The position numbers were made by a program, and so were the translations under genes. From an uncultured Williamsia sp. (GTDB lineage: Bacteria > Actinomycetota > Actinomycetes > Mycobacteriales > Mycobacteriaceae), in the NCBI RefSeq assembly GCF_947494875.1, contig NZ_CANLWM010000004.1, forward strand, positions 1 to 64,000: 64,000 nt of DNA, written 5' to 3'. Positions 46,187 through 54,544 of this stretch are shown one piece after another. A model generated the notes under the pieces. The model was not told where the DNA came from. It ran no database searches and saw nothing but the letters and a program-made list of their open reading frames with translations. How positions within the stretch are numbered: the stretch's first letter is position 1; each line of letters begins with the position of its first letter.

Positions 46187-48214
46187 ATGACTACCAGCAT
46201 TACCACCTCGTTCGACCGCGTCATCGACGCATTCGAGATCGCCGGACTGCGCGTCAAGCGCAGGGGCCAGTACAAGGCTCTCTGTCAGGCGCCCGGCCAC
46301 TCTGATGAGGACCGCAGCGTCCTGGTCTCGTACCAGGGCGACCAGGCCCTCATCCACTCCTACGCCGGTGAGGACACCAGAGTCATCCTGGAGGCCATCG
46401 GCCTTTCCTACCGGGACCTGTTCGACAACCCGAAGGGCGTCACCTACACCTACAGCGACGGCCGTCAGGTCCAGCGCACCGTGGACAAGAAGTTCTACCA
46501 GTCCGGCGACACCTCCGGAACTGCGCTCTACGGCGTCCAGAACCTCACCACCGACATGTCCGTTCCGGTGTTGGTCGTCGAGGGCGAGAAGGACGTAAAC
46601 ACCGCTCGCTTTAACGGGTTTCAGGCCGTGTCGCCGCCGCAAGGGGCGAGCACTGGGGCGGCCCGGTTCGACTGGACCCCGGTGGCCGGTCGTCCTGTCA
46701 TGATCGTGGCCGACAAGGACGATGCGGGCCGCAAGCACGCCAACGACGTCGCCGACAGCCTCGAACAGATCGCGTCGTCAGTGATCATCGTGGAAGCGGC
46801 AGAGGGCAAGGACCTCACGGACCACCTCGCTGCCGATCTCACCGTCGACGACCTGAGACGGGTGACGCCCGACATCGAGGCCACGCACGAAGTGTTCCGG
46901 CGGTGGCTGGGCGACAGCTACGACCTCGACGTGCTCGACATCGTGCTCTCGGTCGCCGCCTCGGAGAAGCTCGATGGAGACCCCGCCTGGCTGCTGGTGG
47001 TGTCGGGATCCGGCAACGCCAAGACCGAGACCGTCCAGGCACTGGCGGGCGCTGGCGCCCGCGTCACCTCCGAGATCAAGTCACCCGGTGCACTGCTCTC
47101 CGCGACCGCGTCGAAGGAACGGAGCAAGAACGCCACCGGTGGACTTCTCGCCGGGATGAATCGCGGCCTGCTGATCATCAAGGACGTGACCACGATCCTC
47201 TCGATGTCGCGGGACTCGCGCGCCGAGCTACTCGCCGCGCTCCGCGAGATCGCGGACGGCTACTGGGAACGCAACGTCGGCAGCGACGGCGGACTGACTC
47301 TCACCTGGAAGGGTCGCCTGGTCACGATCGGCGCTGTTACAACCGCGTGGGACAAGGCGCACGCGGTCATCGCAGCATGCGGCGACCGGTTCCTGCTGGT
47401 GCGCGCCGACTCAACCATCAACCGCAAGGCCGCCGGCCGATCCGCGCTCGCCAACGTCGGGTCCGAGAAGCAGATGCGCCAGGAACTGTCGGACGCAGTG
47501 GGAGCCCTGTTCGCTGGCCTGCGAACGTCGGCGACCATCAACCTCGACGCCGAGGCTGAGGAACTCATCCTCGATGCGGGCGACCTCGTGGCGCAGGTGC
47601 GCACAGCCGTGGAAGTCGACAGGATGGGCACACCGGAGATGGCGCATGCCCCAGAAGCGGCGACCCGCATCGTGAAGCAACTGGCCCAGGTGGCCCGTGG
47701 TGCGCTCGCCCTCGGCATCGACAGGGACCGGGCAATCAAGCTCGCTGTCCGCTGCGCTCGCGACACGATGCCGCCGATGCGCCTCGAACTCATCGACTAC
47801 CTCGCGGAGCACCCCAACTCGTCGAAGGCGGACGTGGCCAGGGGCGTCAATAAGCCGCGTGCGTCCACGGTCCGACAGCTGCAGATGCTCCAGCTGCTCG
47901 GTGTCGTCGAGGAGGACGACAGCCAGGAGCGGTGGGCTCTCTCTGCGCACATCGATCCGAAGGTCATCGACATGGAGAGCATGTCCAGAAACGGCACCAC
48001 ACTCTCTATCTCTCAAGAGGGACCTCGTCAGCCGGGAGTGGCCTCTACCTCTACTGCCACTTCTGGGCAGACTCCCTCGATGCAGAGCGATGGGTCTACC
48101 GCCGTTTCTGGGCAGCCGTCGATCTGGTGTGAGTGCGGCAAGCCAGCCGACGAACCATCCGTCCTGTGCATCGCCTGCCAAGTCGACGACGCCATGTCGG
48201 AGTTCACCGCGTGA
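46187..48214 (+). CDS. primase-helicase-type replication protein of the element
   Basis: The 675-residue protein has a degenerate primase zinc region (ALCQAPGHSDED, 31-42) and a TOPRIM domain (VEGEKD with Glu132, ADKDDAG with Asp176 and Asp178). A P-loop NTPase follows with VVSGSGNAKTETV (271-283, a variant Walker A) and LLIIKDVTTILS as Walker B region. A C-terminal winged helix (NSSKADVARGVNKPRASTVRQL) and a CxC...CxxC zinc finger (about 648-665) complete it. It likely initiates element replication on its own. RBS GGAG precedes ATG 46187. Confidence 0.85.
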   Translation: MTTSITTSFDRVIDAFEIAGLRVKRRGQYKALCQAPGHSDEDRSVLVSYQGDQALIHSYAGEDTRVILEAIGLSYRDLFDNPKGVTYTYSDGRQVQRTVDKKFYQSGDTSGTALYGVQNLTTDMSVPVLVVEGEKDVNTARFNGFQAVSPPQGASTGAARFDWTPVAGRPVMIVADKDDAGRKHANDVADSLEQIASSVIIVEAAEGKDLTDHLAADLTVDDLRRVTPDIEATHEVFRRWLGDSYDLDVLDIVLSVAASEKLDGDPAWLLVVSGSGNAKTETVQALAGAGARVTSEIKSPGALLSATASKERSKNATGGLLAGMNRGLLIIKDVTTILSMSRDSRAELLAALREIADGYWERNVGSDGGLTLTWKGRLVTIGAVTTAWDKAHAVIAACGDRFLLVRADSTINRKAAGRSALANVGSEKQMRQELSDAVGALFAGLRTSATINLDAEAEELILDAGDLVAQVRTAVEVDRMGTPEMAHAPEAATRIVKQLAQVARGALALGIDRDRAIKLAVRCARDTMPPMRLELIDYLAEHPNSSKADVARGVNKPRASTVRQLQMLQLLGVVEEDDSQERWALSAHIDPKVIDMESMSRNGTTLSISQEGPRQPGVASTSTATSGQTPSMQSDGSTAVSGQPSIWCECGKPADEPSVLCIACQVDDAMSEFTA

Positions 48215-48313
48215 TCATCGACGCCCCAGCGTGAACCGGGGAGGGGCGGCCCGCGCGGTGACGCGGGTGGTGCGGTCCTACAGCGTCTGACGACGCCGCC
48301 ACATCGCTCTCCA

Positions 48314-48353
48314 CCCGGCGGATGCGCGGCCTCAGGCTCTCGCATCCGCCGGG
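48314..48353 (+). terminator. 13-bp hairpin after the replication gene
   Basis: CCCGGCGGATGCG (48314-48326) pairs perfectly with 48341-48353 around a 14-base loop, 99 bases past the primase-helicase stop. Probable terminator; the surrounding gap 48215-48499 has no credible gene. Confidence 0.65.
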
Positions 48354-48499
48354 TCCGCCGCGCTTGGCATCACGACCGCCAGTTCTGCTGTCCACGGTGC
48401 GCCCTAAACGGGCGAATGGGGCCGCCAAGGGTTCTTCCACCCGTGGCCAAATTCTGGCCGTCCTACCGGCAAATATGTCACTTCTCCGGAGGGACTCCT

Positions 48500-48673
48500 A
48501 TGGAGCCTGGATCCCCCCTGCCCGAAAGCAGCCACATGGTGACCTGCGAGCAATGCGGCGCCAAACCCGGACGACCCTGCAACTCGGCTCTGCTGAGTGA
48601 TCACCGGGCGCGGCTGTGGCGCTACACACGAATTCGACTCTCGGACAACCCGTACAGATTTCGGCATTGGTGA
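48500..48673 (+). CDS. small zinc-finger protein
   Basis: The 57-residue protein contains CEQCGAKPGRPC, a C-x2-C-x7-C type zinc motif frequent in small actinophage proteins, followed by a basic segment (HRARLWRYTRIRL). GGAGGG lies at good distance before ATG 48500. It may bind nucleic acid. No exact family is recognised. Confidence 0.65.
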   Translation: MEPGSPLPESSHMVTCEQCGAKPGRPCNSALLSDHRARLWRYTRIRLSDNPYRFRHW

Positions 48674-48722
48674 CCGCCGACCAACGGGTCACCACAACAA
48701 CCAACAATGAAAGAGATTGACT

Positions 48723-49457
48723 ATGCGTTCGACTGATCCGGCGACTTTCGCCGCACCCCTGCACGCCCTGGGCCTGCTCACCGACGACGACCTCGCCGCC
48801 GTCGACCACCACCTCGACATCGCCAACCGCGCCCGCGCGTTCGCCGCGAACGCCGCCGTGTTGCGCCGTGACTCTGTTCTCGACGCTACCGACGACGTGA
48901 TGAAGTCCAAGGACGTTGAGAAGGCGATCCTGTCCGCGGCCGGGAAGGTCCAGACCGACGCTGCTGCTGACGTCGCCGCCCAGGTCGCGATCGCTGCCGA
49001 CACCCGCGCCGATGAGATCGTCCGCAAGCACCGGGACCACTATGCGGCGGCGATCACCGCCGAGTTTGAGGCGATGACACAGGAAGCGGTGGAGCCCCTG
49101 CAGGAACTGGCCGGGATCTCCACCCCGGCGCAGGCGATCGAGCACGGTGTCGCCGACGCCTGGAAGCGCCTCACCGACATCAAGGAGCGATGGGGAGTTC
49201 TCGACGACCTCGTCGTCATGCTCCGTCTCGCCGGACTCATCGCGTCCGCTCGCAACGGCGACCACGGATGGCATTGGGCGTGGCGGCAGGGTCCGGTCGA
49301 CTCGTACGCGATGCAGCGCGCCCGCAACGGCGACCCCAGCGGGGTCGTCGCGTTCGCCCTGGACCTCACCCGCGGCCGATACGTGCCACAGGACGCCGAC
49401 GAGGCCAGCCGCGTCCTCGACGCCTACGAGTCCAGCACCACAGGGAACGCCGCGTGA
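48723..49457 (+). CDS. hypothetical element protein, alpha-helical
   Basis: The 244-residue protein is almost all helix-forming and has no transmembrane segment. Residues 60-110 (KSKDVEKAILSAAGKVQTDA and on) look coiled-coil-like. It resembles phage head-to-tail or scaffold-neighbour proteins in composition only. ATG 48723 follows GAAAGAG. Its stop overlaps the next gene (GTGA), so the three genes here are coupled. Function unknown. Confidence 0.7.
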   Translation: MRSTDPATFAAPLHALGLLTDDDLAAVDHHLDIANRARAFAANAAVLRRDSVLDATDDVMKSKDVEKAILSAAGKVQTDAAADVAAQVAIAADTRADEIVRKHRDHYAAAITAEFEAMTQEAVEPLQELAGISTPAQAIEHGVADAWKRLTDIKERWGVLDDLVVMLRLAGLIASARNGDHGWHWAWRQGPVDSYAMQRARNGDPSGVVAFALDLTRGRYVPQDADEASRVLDAYESSTTGNAA

Positions 49458-49750
49458 TCGCCGAGACCGTTCTCCTCCGGGCAGCACTCACCGCAGAGGC
49501 AGGTGGGCGCTGGATCCCGGCCGGATCGGACGTGTACGTCAAGCCCTCGGGACCATCCGTCGACTTCCTCGTCGAAGTTGCCGGAGCCAAGGAGGACGGG
49601 CGACTGCTGCATGGCGGCGGCGCCCCGATGCCGATGGACGGCGAGGTGCTGTTCGACGCCAGCGATTTGGCTGACCGACTTCGCAGCGGCCCGATCCACC
49701 GGGACTACAAGCCGAGCGCACCGACCGTGGCGCGCCACCTGCGCCCGTGA
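49454..49750 (+). CDS. hypothetical element protein
   Basis: A 98-residue acidic protein starts with GTG 49454 overlapping the preceding stop. It has the sequence VYVKPSGPSVDFLVEVAG and no recognised domain. Coupled on both sides by 4-bp overlaps, it is part of a three-gene transcript. Function unknown. Confidence 0.65.
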   Translation: MIAETVLLRAALTAEAGGRWIPAGSDVYVKPSGPSVDFLVEVAGAKEDGRLLHGGGAPMPMDGEVLFDASDLADRLRSGPIHRDYKPSAPTVARHLRP

Positions 49751-49944
49751 AGCACTGCCGGGTGTGCGGGGAGCGCAAGAACGAGCGTGAGTACTTCTCC
49801 GACGGGCGGGGCGGAACTAGATCAGATTGCATGAGCTGCAATCGATCCGCCGCTCGCGCGCGCTATACCGGGGACCTGCGGGACCGTCGCCGGATCCAAT
49901 CCCGGGACTACTGGCGTGCGCGTGAAGGGGACGCCGCCGCGTAG
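49747..49944 (+). CDS. small zinc-ribbon protein of HNH-associated type
   Basis: The 65-residue protein has two CxxC pairs (CRVCGERKNEREYF and CMSCNRSAARARY), the pattern CxxC...CxxCxR..R found in the N-terminal zinc half of phage HNH endonucleases and in free-standing phage proteins. No HNH catalytic motif follows. GTG 49747 overlaps the previous stop. Confidence 0.65.
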   Translation: MKHCRVCGERKNEREYFSDGRGGTRSDCMSCNRSAARARYTGDLRDRRRIQSRDYWRAREGDAAA

Positions 49945-50030
49945 AGAAGAGGTCCTTGCCCTCCAGTGCGCCCCCGTGACCGCAGAACTTGGTCACGGGG
50001 GCGCGGCCTCAGAATTTGGACGCGTAGGTC

Positions 50031-51140
50031 TCAATCAAGTTCGTCGAGCCTCCGCTCCCACTCGTCAAAGAAGGCTTGGCCATCGAGAAAACTCTGAGCG
50101 CCAGTCCCTACGCGTCGGAGCGGTTTACGAATGTCCTTACTCATCGCTGCGACGTCACTAACTACTTGCTGAAATTCGACGACCTTTTCGCATGCTTCCC
50201 GCGCAGTTTGTACGAAATCTCGGATAATTTCCTTGAACTCCTCGACATCCTGTTGTTCGGATGGGGTTACCGACAGATTGAGCTGGCTTAAAATAACCGA
50301 CATGTGCGCGTCGAGTTGTCGGGTGTAATCCAGATAGTCTCGACCGCGTTCGACGATCCTGTCGGCCAACGGATCGAGATCCCGAGCGAGTCGTCGCGCT
50401 GTCACAACCTTCGCACTACTTGTCGGCGCGCTATTCATCGCGGGCGTATAGGCTTCGAAGAGACCGCCAATCTCGACTACGACTTCCTGGTATCGCTCAA
50501 GGACTTGCTTCCATTTGGGTAGCTCCTCCTCCGCAAACGCGAGGGCATCCATGATGCCGGGCGCGTCGTCATCTGGCTCCTCGGCATTGTCGGGTGCAAT
50601 TTCGACCTCAGGTCTAGCCGAGATCTCCGCCGCGATTACCGACAACCGTTGTGCCAGTTTGTTTATGGCGCGACTGTAGCTTGGACTCCGCTCATCTTCG
50701 AATCGCAGTTCGGTCCAGTCTTCGTACTGAGTCCTAGCAATCGTCGCGAGAACCTCGTCGGGCGAGTCTTCCTCCAGGCCCGGGACCGCGAGGTAGAGAA
50801 TAGGGAGAACTAGTTCAGGGACGCCCTTGCGGCGTGCATTCGCGGAGAACTTGAGAAGTTCCCGTCGACACTCAGGCCGCCGCACATACCGAGCGGTCAC
50901 TATTGGTATAAAAAACGCGGTGTCGGTTAGCGCCTCGTCTATCACGGATCGCCACTTTTGCCCCCACTCAATACTTTCTCTGTCTAGAAATATCTCAATC
51001 TCATCCCCGCCCGTAATCATCTTGTACTCATCTTTGATCCGAGTACTCAGACGGGCGATCTTGCCGCCGTCCGCCGCATCGTCGTCGTGCACATAGCTCC
51101 AGAAGCCGTACGGCTTCTCTTCCCCGGTTCCCATGACCAA
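50031..51140 (-). CDS. TIR-domain protein with helical C-terminal region
   Basis: The 369-residue protein has an N-terminal TIR domain (about 10-165): YGFWSYVHDDD (box 1), EIEIFLDRESIEWGQKWRSVIDEAL, FFIPIVTARYVRRPECRRELL with Glu94 placed as the NADase glutamate of enzymatic TIR proteins. Residues 190-369 are long helices (EEELPKWKQVLERYQEVVVE and FKEIIRDFVQTAREACEK), probably a coiled-coil sensor or oligomer part. TIR NADases act in abortive phage defence (Thoeris, CBASS and single-gene TIR). The gene is AT-richer than its neighbours and reads against the element, which fits imported cargo. Confidence 0.82.
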   Translation of the reverse strand: MVMGTGEEKPYGFWSYVHDDDAADGGKIARLSTRIKDEYKMITGGDEIEIFLDRESIEWGQKWRSVIDEALTDTAFFIPIVTARYVRRPECRRELLKFSANARRKGVPELVLPILYLAVPGLEEDSPDEVLATIARTQYEDWTELRFEDERSPSYSRAINKLAQRLSVIAAEISARPEVEIAPDNAEEPDDDAPGIMDALAFAEEELPKWKQVLERYQEVVVEIGGLFEAYTPAMNSAPTSSAKVVTARRLARDLDPLADRIVERGRDYLDYTRQLDAHMSVILSQLNLSVTPSEQQDVEEFKEIIRDFVQTAREACEKVVEFQQVVSDVAAMSKDIRKPLRRVGTGAQSFLDGQAFFDEWERRLDELD

Positions 51141-51296
51141 ACGTTATTACAGATTTTGTTGGCTTCGGGCAAGTTTGGACGGTCGGTCGGGCCATTGACG
51201 CGACTACATGGGGCCTATGAGAAATGGGCGCAGGGCGCCCATAAAGCCCGCTACTTAGATCCGGGGTATGCCCCCACCCTCGAAAGGACCATCTAG

Positions 51297-51731
51297 ATGA
51301 TGCTTCAGACTGACGCGGTGTTGCGTGCCCGCGCTGACCTCGCGGCCGAACTTGAACGGCGGGAGGCGTTCCCGCTCTTGGATGCTTGGCTGGTTCCGTG
51401 CGGTAATCGCCCGGTCTGGACTCGTGAGGAGTGGATCGATAAGTTCCGTGCGCTCGGCTACCGGGAGGACGGCTGGGTGTCGGCCCCGACTGATCAGGAT
51501 TTTATGTTCCGGGGGTGTCGTTTTGAGGACCGCGAGGGCTTGTCCTGGACCCCGTCGTATTCCCTGGCCGCATGGTTCGCTCGCCGGTGTGATGGAGAGG
51601 TCTATGTAGTTCTCGGCATCCCGGCCGAACGGCTTCTGGCCCGGATTGGACCCACCTACGCGGATCGACAGACCGGGCCGGCGGTGGAGTTCGTTGTTGA
51701 TGTGCGAGGGCTCGAAACTCGATTGGTGTGA
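51297..51731 (+). CDS. hypothetical protein with ART-like motif pattern
   Basis: The 144-residue protein has FMFRGCRFEDREGLSWTPSY, then SLAAWFARRCDGEVYVVLGIPAERLLARI, a pattern (R..., G-x-SWT, A-x-x-FA, VY, LLA) reminiscent of small phage proteins suspected of an ADP-ribosyltransferase-like fold. No catalytic residue can be assigned with certainty. The ATG pair at 51297/51300 follows GAAAGGACC. It stands alone between the TIR and DGQHR genes on the opposite strand to both. Confidence 0.5.
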   Translation: MMLQTDAVLRARADLAAELERREAFPLLDAWLVPCGNRPVWTREEWIDKFRALGYREDGWVSAPTDQDFMFRGCRFEDREGLSWTPSYSLAAWFARRCDGEVYVVLGIPAERLLARIGPTYADRQTGPAVEFVVDVRGLETRLV

Positions 51732-51865
51732 CGTGATGAGGCATAGCGTCGGTATTGAGCCGGTGGACGTCTATGGCCGCCGCGTTAGTACTAGCATCAC
51801 CCGAGGGCACGTCCCAACCAGTCGACCCCGCCACCGGAAACAGTGGCGGGGTCGACTGGGGCCTA

Positions 51866-53131
51866 TCAGCTGACGTAGGCAGGGAGCGTGTAGCTCTTGC
51901 CCGTGAACTCGTCGAGGTGCTTCTGGAGCGTCGTGACCTCCTCGGCGGTGTAGCTCTTGCCGGCCACGAGGTAGGAGATGAGTTCGGCGCTGCGTCGGTA
52001 GTTCTCGGCGCGAGCGACGATGCGACCGCTCGCGAGAACGAGCAATCCCTCCCAAGTGGACGAGCTGACGTCCCAATCGATCCTGTTGGCTCGCTTGATC
52101 GCGGTCTTCATGTCCACGCCGTGTCGTTCGGTGGCCATGAGCAGACCCCGCACGAGGGCGATCTGACCAGCGGGCTTGAGCAGCAGGTTGTCGGTCTCGC
52201 GCTGTCGGAGCGCGGGGATCGCGTTCGGCTTGTCGACCGCCTCCTTGTAGACATCGATGTTGTCGACCAGGGAGTGCCACCACGCCGTGACGATGTCGGC
52301 CGCATCATGCAACTCGTCCTCGGGCGGTCGCACAACGAGGTCCTTCTCGTCGAAATTTTTTCCGTTCTCCCGACAGATGTCCTTCACCGTTTCGTACACC
52401 GCGCTCACGGTGGTGAGCTGTGCGCTGCGGTCGCCGAGGGTGTTCGACTTCCAGTTGACGATCAGCTCTCCGTTCTTGGTGACTGCGCCGAGGGGTGCGC
52501 CGGGCTCCAGGAGCGAGCGGGTGATGATGGCGTAGCCGTCGTCTTCGGAGGTGATGATGTTGTCGGATCGTCCGGTCGGCTTGGCCGACTTGTTGATCTT
52601 GTTGAACATCCGTCGGGTGGACTGGCTGCTGGTGTACTCGACGAAGATGACGGTGACCTCGTCGTTCCGAACGTCTTCGACGAACTCGCCCTCGATGGCC
52701 TGATCTCGGGTGTCCTTCTTCTCCGACACCATCTTCAGTGCCTTCCATCGGTGCTGGCCGTCGAGGACGACGAGGTCGCCGCCGTCGACTGTCAGCACCC
52801 CCATGTCACTCATGACTCGCTTGTAGATGGGTGGGGCCTTCGTGAGCCACTGGTCGGCGACTTCGTACTCGAAGATGTCGGCCTCGCGAACGAGGATGAT
52901 GATGGACCCGAAGAATCGGTCCTCCGACTTGGCGAGGTAGGGGACCAGCTCATCGCGGACACGCTTCTCGTTGAGCTTGCGCTGGATCCGTTCCTCGATG
53001 CCCTGGGTGGCCCAGTCATCCTTCTCGCTGGCCGCCCGAGCGAGCGTCGCGATGTCCGCCGCTCGCATCTTGGTGGTGTAATACTCGATGTTGCCCATCT
53101 GGCTCTTGATCGCGGGCAGAAGTGTTGCCAT
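51866..53131 (-). CDS. DGQHR-domain (DndB-like) protein
   Basis: The 421-residue protein has the family-naming motif VVLDGQHRWKAL (DGQHR at 124-128), the preceding RFFGSIIILV stretch and FVEYTSSQSTRRMFNKINKSAKP, all diagnostic of the DGQHR/DndB group that resembles ParB-like nucleases. DndB controls DNA phosphorothioation in dnd systems; relatives occur in other DNA-modification systems. No dndACDE or ssp genes accompany it. It starts at ATG 53131, two bases after the GIY-YIG stop, so the two are coupled and presumably act together. Confidence 0.87.
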   Translation of the reverse strand: MATLLPAIKSQMGNIEYYTTKMRAADIATLARAASEKDDWATQGIEERIQRKLNEKRVRDELVPYLAKSEDRFFGSIIILVREADIFEYEVADQWLTKAPPIYKRVMSDMGVLTVDGGDLVVLDGQHRWKALKMVSEKKDTRDQAIEGEFVEDVRNDEVTVIFVEYTSSQSTRRMFNKINKSAKPTGRSDNIITSEDDGYAIITRSLLEPGAPLGAVTKNGELIVNWKSNTLGDRSAQLTTVSAVYETVKDICRENGKNFDEKDLVVRPPEDELHDAADIVTAWWHSLVDNIDVYKEAVDKPNAIPALRQRETDNLLLKPAGQIALVRGLLMATERHGVDMKTAIKRANRIDWDVSSSTWEGLLVLASGRIVARAENYRRSAELISYLVAGKSYTAEEVTTLQKHLDEFTGKSYTLPAYVS

Positions 53132-53133
53132 GG

Positions 53134-53478
53134 TTAGCTCCGTTTCTTGAGTGCGTAACGGATGTCGTTACACAGTGGGTTGAGGGTCCTGATCAGCGCA
53201 GGTTCCAGGCTGCGCTGATCAGGACCGTCTGCGAAGATCCATGCGAACCGGACGTTCCCGACCCGGTTTCGCAAGGCGATCCGCAGTTTTCTGTTGTGAC
53301 TGTCCTCCAGGTGCTTGTGGAAGCGCCTGTTGAGGTCGTCGGTGCGGCCGATGTAAAGCGGACCGCGGAGATCGCTGATGACATAGACCCCGCCCACGTC
53401 GGGAATGTCTGCCGTGCTGCTGGGCCGGAAGGCGACGTCTCCGTCGACTCCCATGGCGGCCGTGGCGAGACCATGCAT
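53134..53478 (-). CDS. GIY-YIG nuclease-family protein
   Basis: The 114-residue protein is one complete GIY-YIG domain: GGVYVIS (GVY at 30-32), GPLYIGRTDDLNRRFHKHL (YIG at 42-44, Arg45-type residue, R51/R52, His54) and the catalytic Glu92 in LEPALIRTLNP followed by N. It should cut DNA with one metal ion. ATG 53478 sits 8 bases after GGAGG; a TTG upstream is less likely. Coupled upstream of the DGQHR gene and divergent from the SBD-like gene. Confidence 0.82.
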   Translation of the reverse strand: MHGLATAAMGVDGDVAFRPSSTADIPDVGGVYVISDLRGPLYIGRTDDLNRRFHKHLEDSHNRKLRIALRNRVGNVRFAWIFADGPDQRSLEPALIRTLNPLCNDIRYALKKRS

Positions 53479-53549
53479 CTGTAAAGCCTCCTCTCTCAAT
53501 TACTTTCGATGGTGCCGGCCGGTTTGGCTGACATGAACGAAGCTACATG

Positions 53550-53582
53550 GTTTGCGCCGACATGGGAAGAGTCTGCGCAAAC
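53550..53582. promoter_or_regulatory. inverted repeat in the divergent nuclease/reader promoter
   Basis: GTTTGCGC at 53550-53557 and its exact complement at 53575-53582 flank a 17-base spacer. It lies between the GIY-YIG start (53478) and the reader start (53666), a position suited to an operator controlling both directions. Confidence 0.5.
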
Positions 53583-53665
53583 TTTTTCCAGATTTTTCGT
53601 TCTGACTCGCGTGTTTGTACCAACAGGACCTTCCGTTTTGGCCGCTGACCAGCAACAATCGGGGG

Positions 53666-54172
53666 GTGGACGAGTCTCTGGCCTCGAAGCTGGCCTCCCT
53701 CAGGACTGCGCGTCAGGGCCCGGGTGTGCCCCGGCTGCACAAGCCGGCGATGGTTGCGCTTCTTCTTCATCGCTACATCGCCGACGGTTGGGTGGCTGCG
53801 AGCCATGACGACATCACCGACGACCTCAAGCGGTTGCTTACGGCGGTCGGTGTCGAGGGACAAATCAGGACGGAGTACCCGTTTTGGCGGCTGCGGACCG
53901 ATGGATTTTGGACCGTCGACGGCGCGGACGAACTCGAAGCCGCCATGAACGATGCAGGAGATGTCGTAACAGCCGATCTCACCGCCGCGCATATCGGCCG
54001 TTGGACTCAGGACGCCCTCGCTGACTTCCGCGCCGACGGGGCCCGCCGACATCTGAACACTGTCTTGGGCACCTACTTCGACGCAGCCCAACGCGCGGCG
54101 CTGCTCGCCGCTCTGCCCAGCAGACGAGACTTCGCTCAAAGTCCGATTACGAACAACGGTAGGGAGGACTGA
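53666..54172 (+). CDS. SBD-like phosphorothioate-reader protein without nuclease domain
   Basis: The 168-residue protein begins with HKPAMVALLLHRYI (25-38), then DDITDDLKRLL and TEYPFWRLRTDGFWTVDG (YPFWRL at 71-76). This matches the sulfur-binding domain of type IV enzymes such as ScoMcrA, where the Tyr-Pro of the equivalent EYPFWRL contacts the phosphorothioate. The usual fused HNH nuclease is missing; the protein ends after a helical segment. GTG 53666 follows a run of G. Its stop overlaps the next small gene by one base (TGATG). Confidence 0.75.
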   Translation: MDESLASKLASLRTARQGPGVPRLHKPAMVALLLHRYIADGWVAASHDDITDDLKRLLTAVGVEGQIRTEYPFWRLRTDGFWTVDGADELEAAMNDAGDVVTADLTAAHIGRWTQDALADFRADGARRHLNTVLGTYFDAAQRAALLAALPSRRDFAQSPITNNGRED

Positions 54173-54408
54173 TGCAGACCATCTACTGGTACGACGGCGC
54201 GGGGATCGACGATTCCAGCTCAGTCCTACTGCGAATCGACGTCCCCGACGGAGCCCCGCTCTACGCGGGAAAGAACGGCATGCGTTGGGCAGGAAGTGAC
54301 GGTTGGGTCCCCTGCGATGTCATCGACCGTGTGTGGGGAAAGGGCGACTATCAATCCCTCAGCGAGGCTGATGCCATGCACCTGATCGCCATCAAGGATG
54401 CCGTCTGA
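54172..54408 (+). CDS. small partner of the SBD-like protein
   Basis: The 78-residue acidic protein (MQTIYWYDGAGIDD start) has no recognised motif. Its ATG overlaps the stop of the SBD-like gene, so the two are translationally coupled and probably act together. Reads as compact beta-rich. Function unknown; an antitoxin-like or adaptor role is conceivable. Confidence 0.6.
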   Translation: MQTIYWYDGAGIDDSSSVLLRIDVPDGAPLYAGKNGMRWAGSDGWVPCDVIDRVWGKGDYQSLSEADAMHLIAIKDAV

Positions 54409-54544
54409 GAGGTCTCACCACTGCGTGCCGCTTATCGACTCAGACACGCGCCCAGAGCCGACTGATGGATTACTAGCCCCCAACCCGGCCTCTTGGAGAA
54501 GCGGTGGATCTTGCGAGAGGCTCGAATGAGTATCGTGCCGTTTC

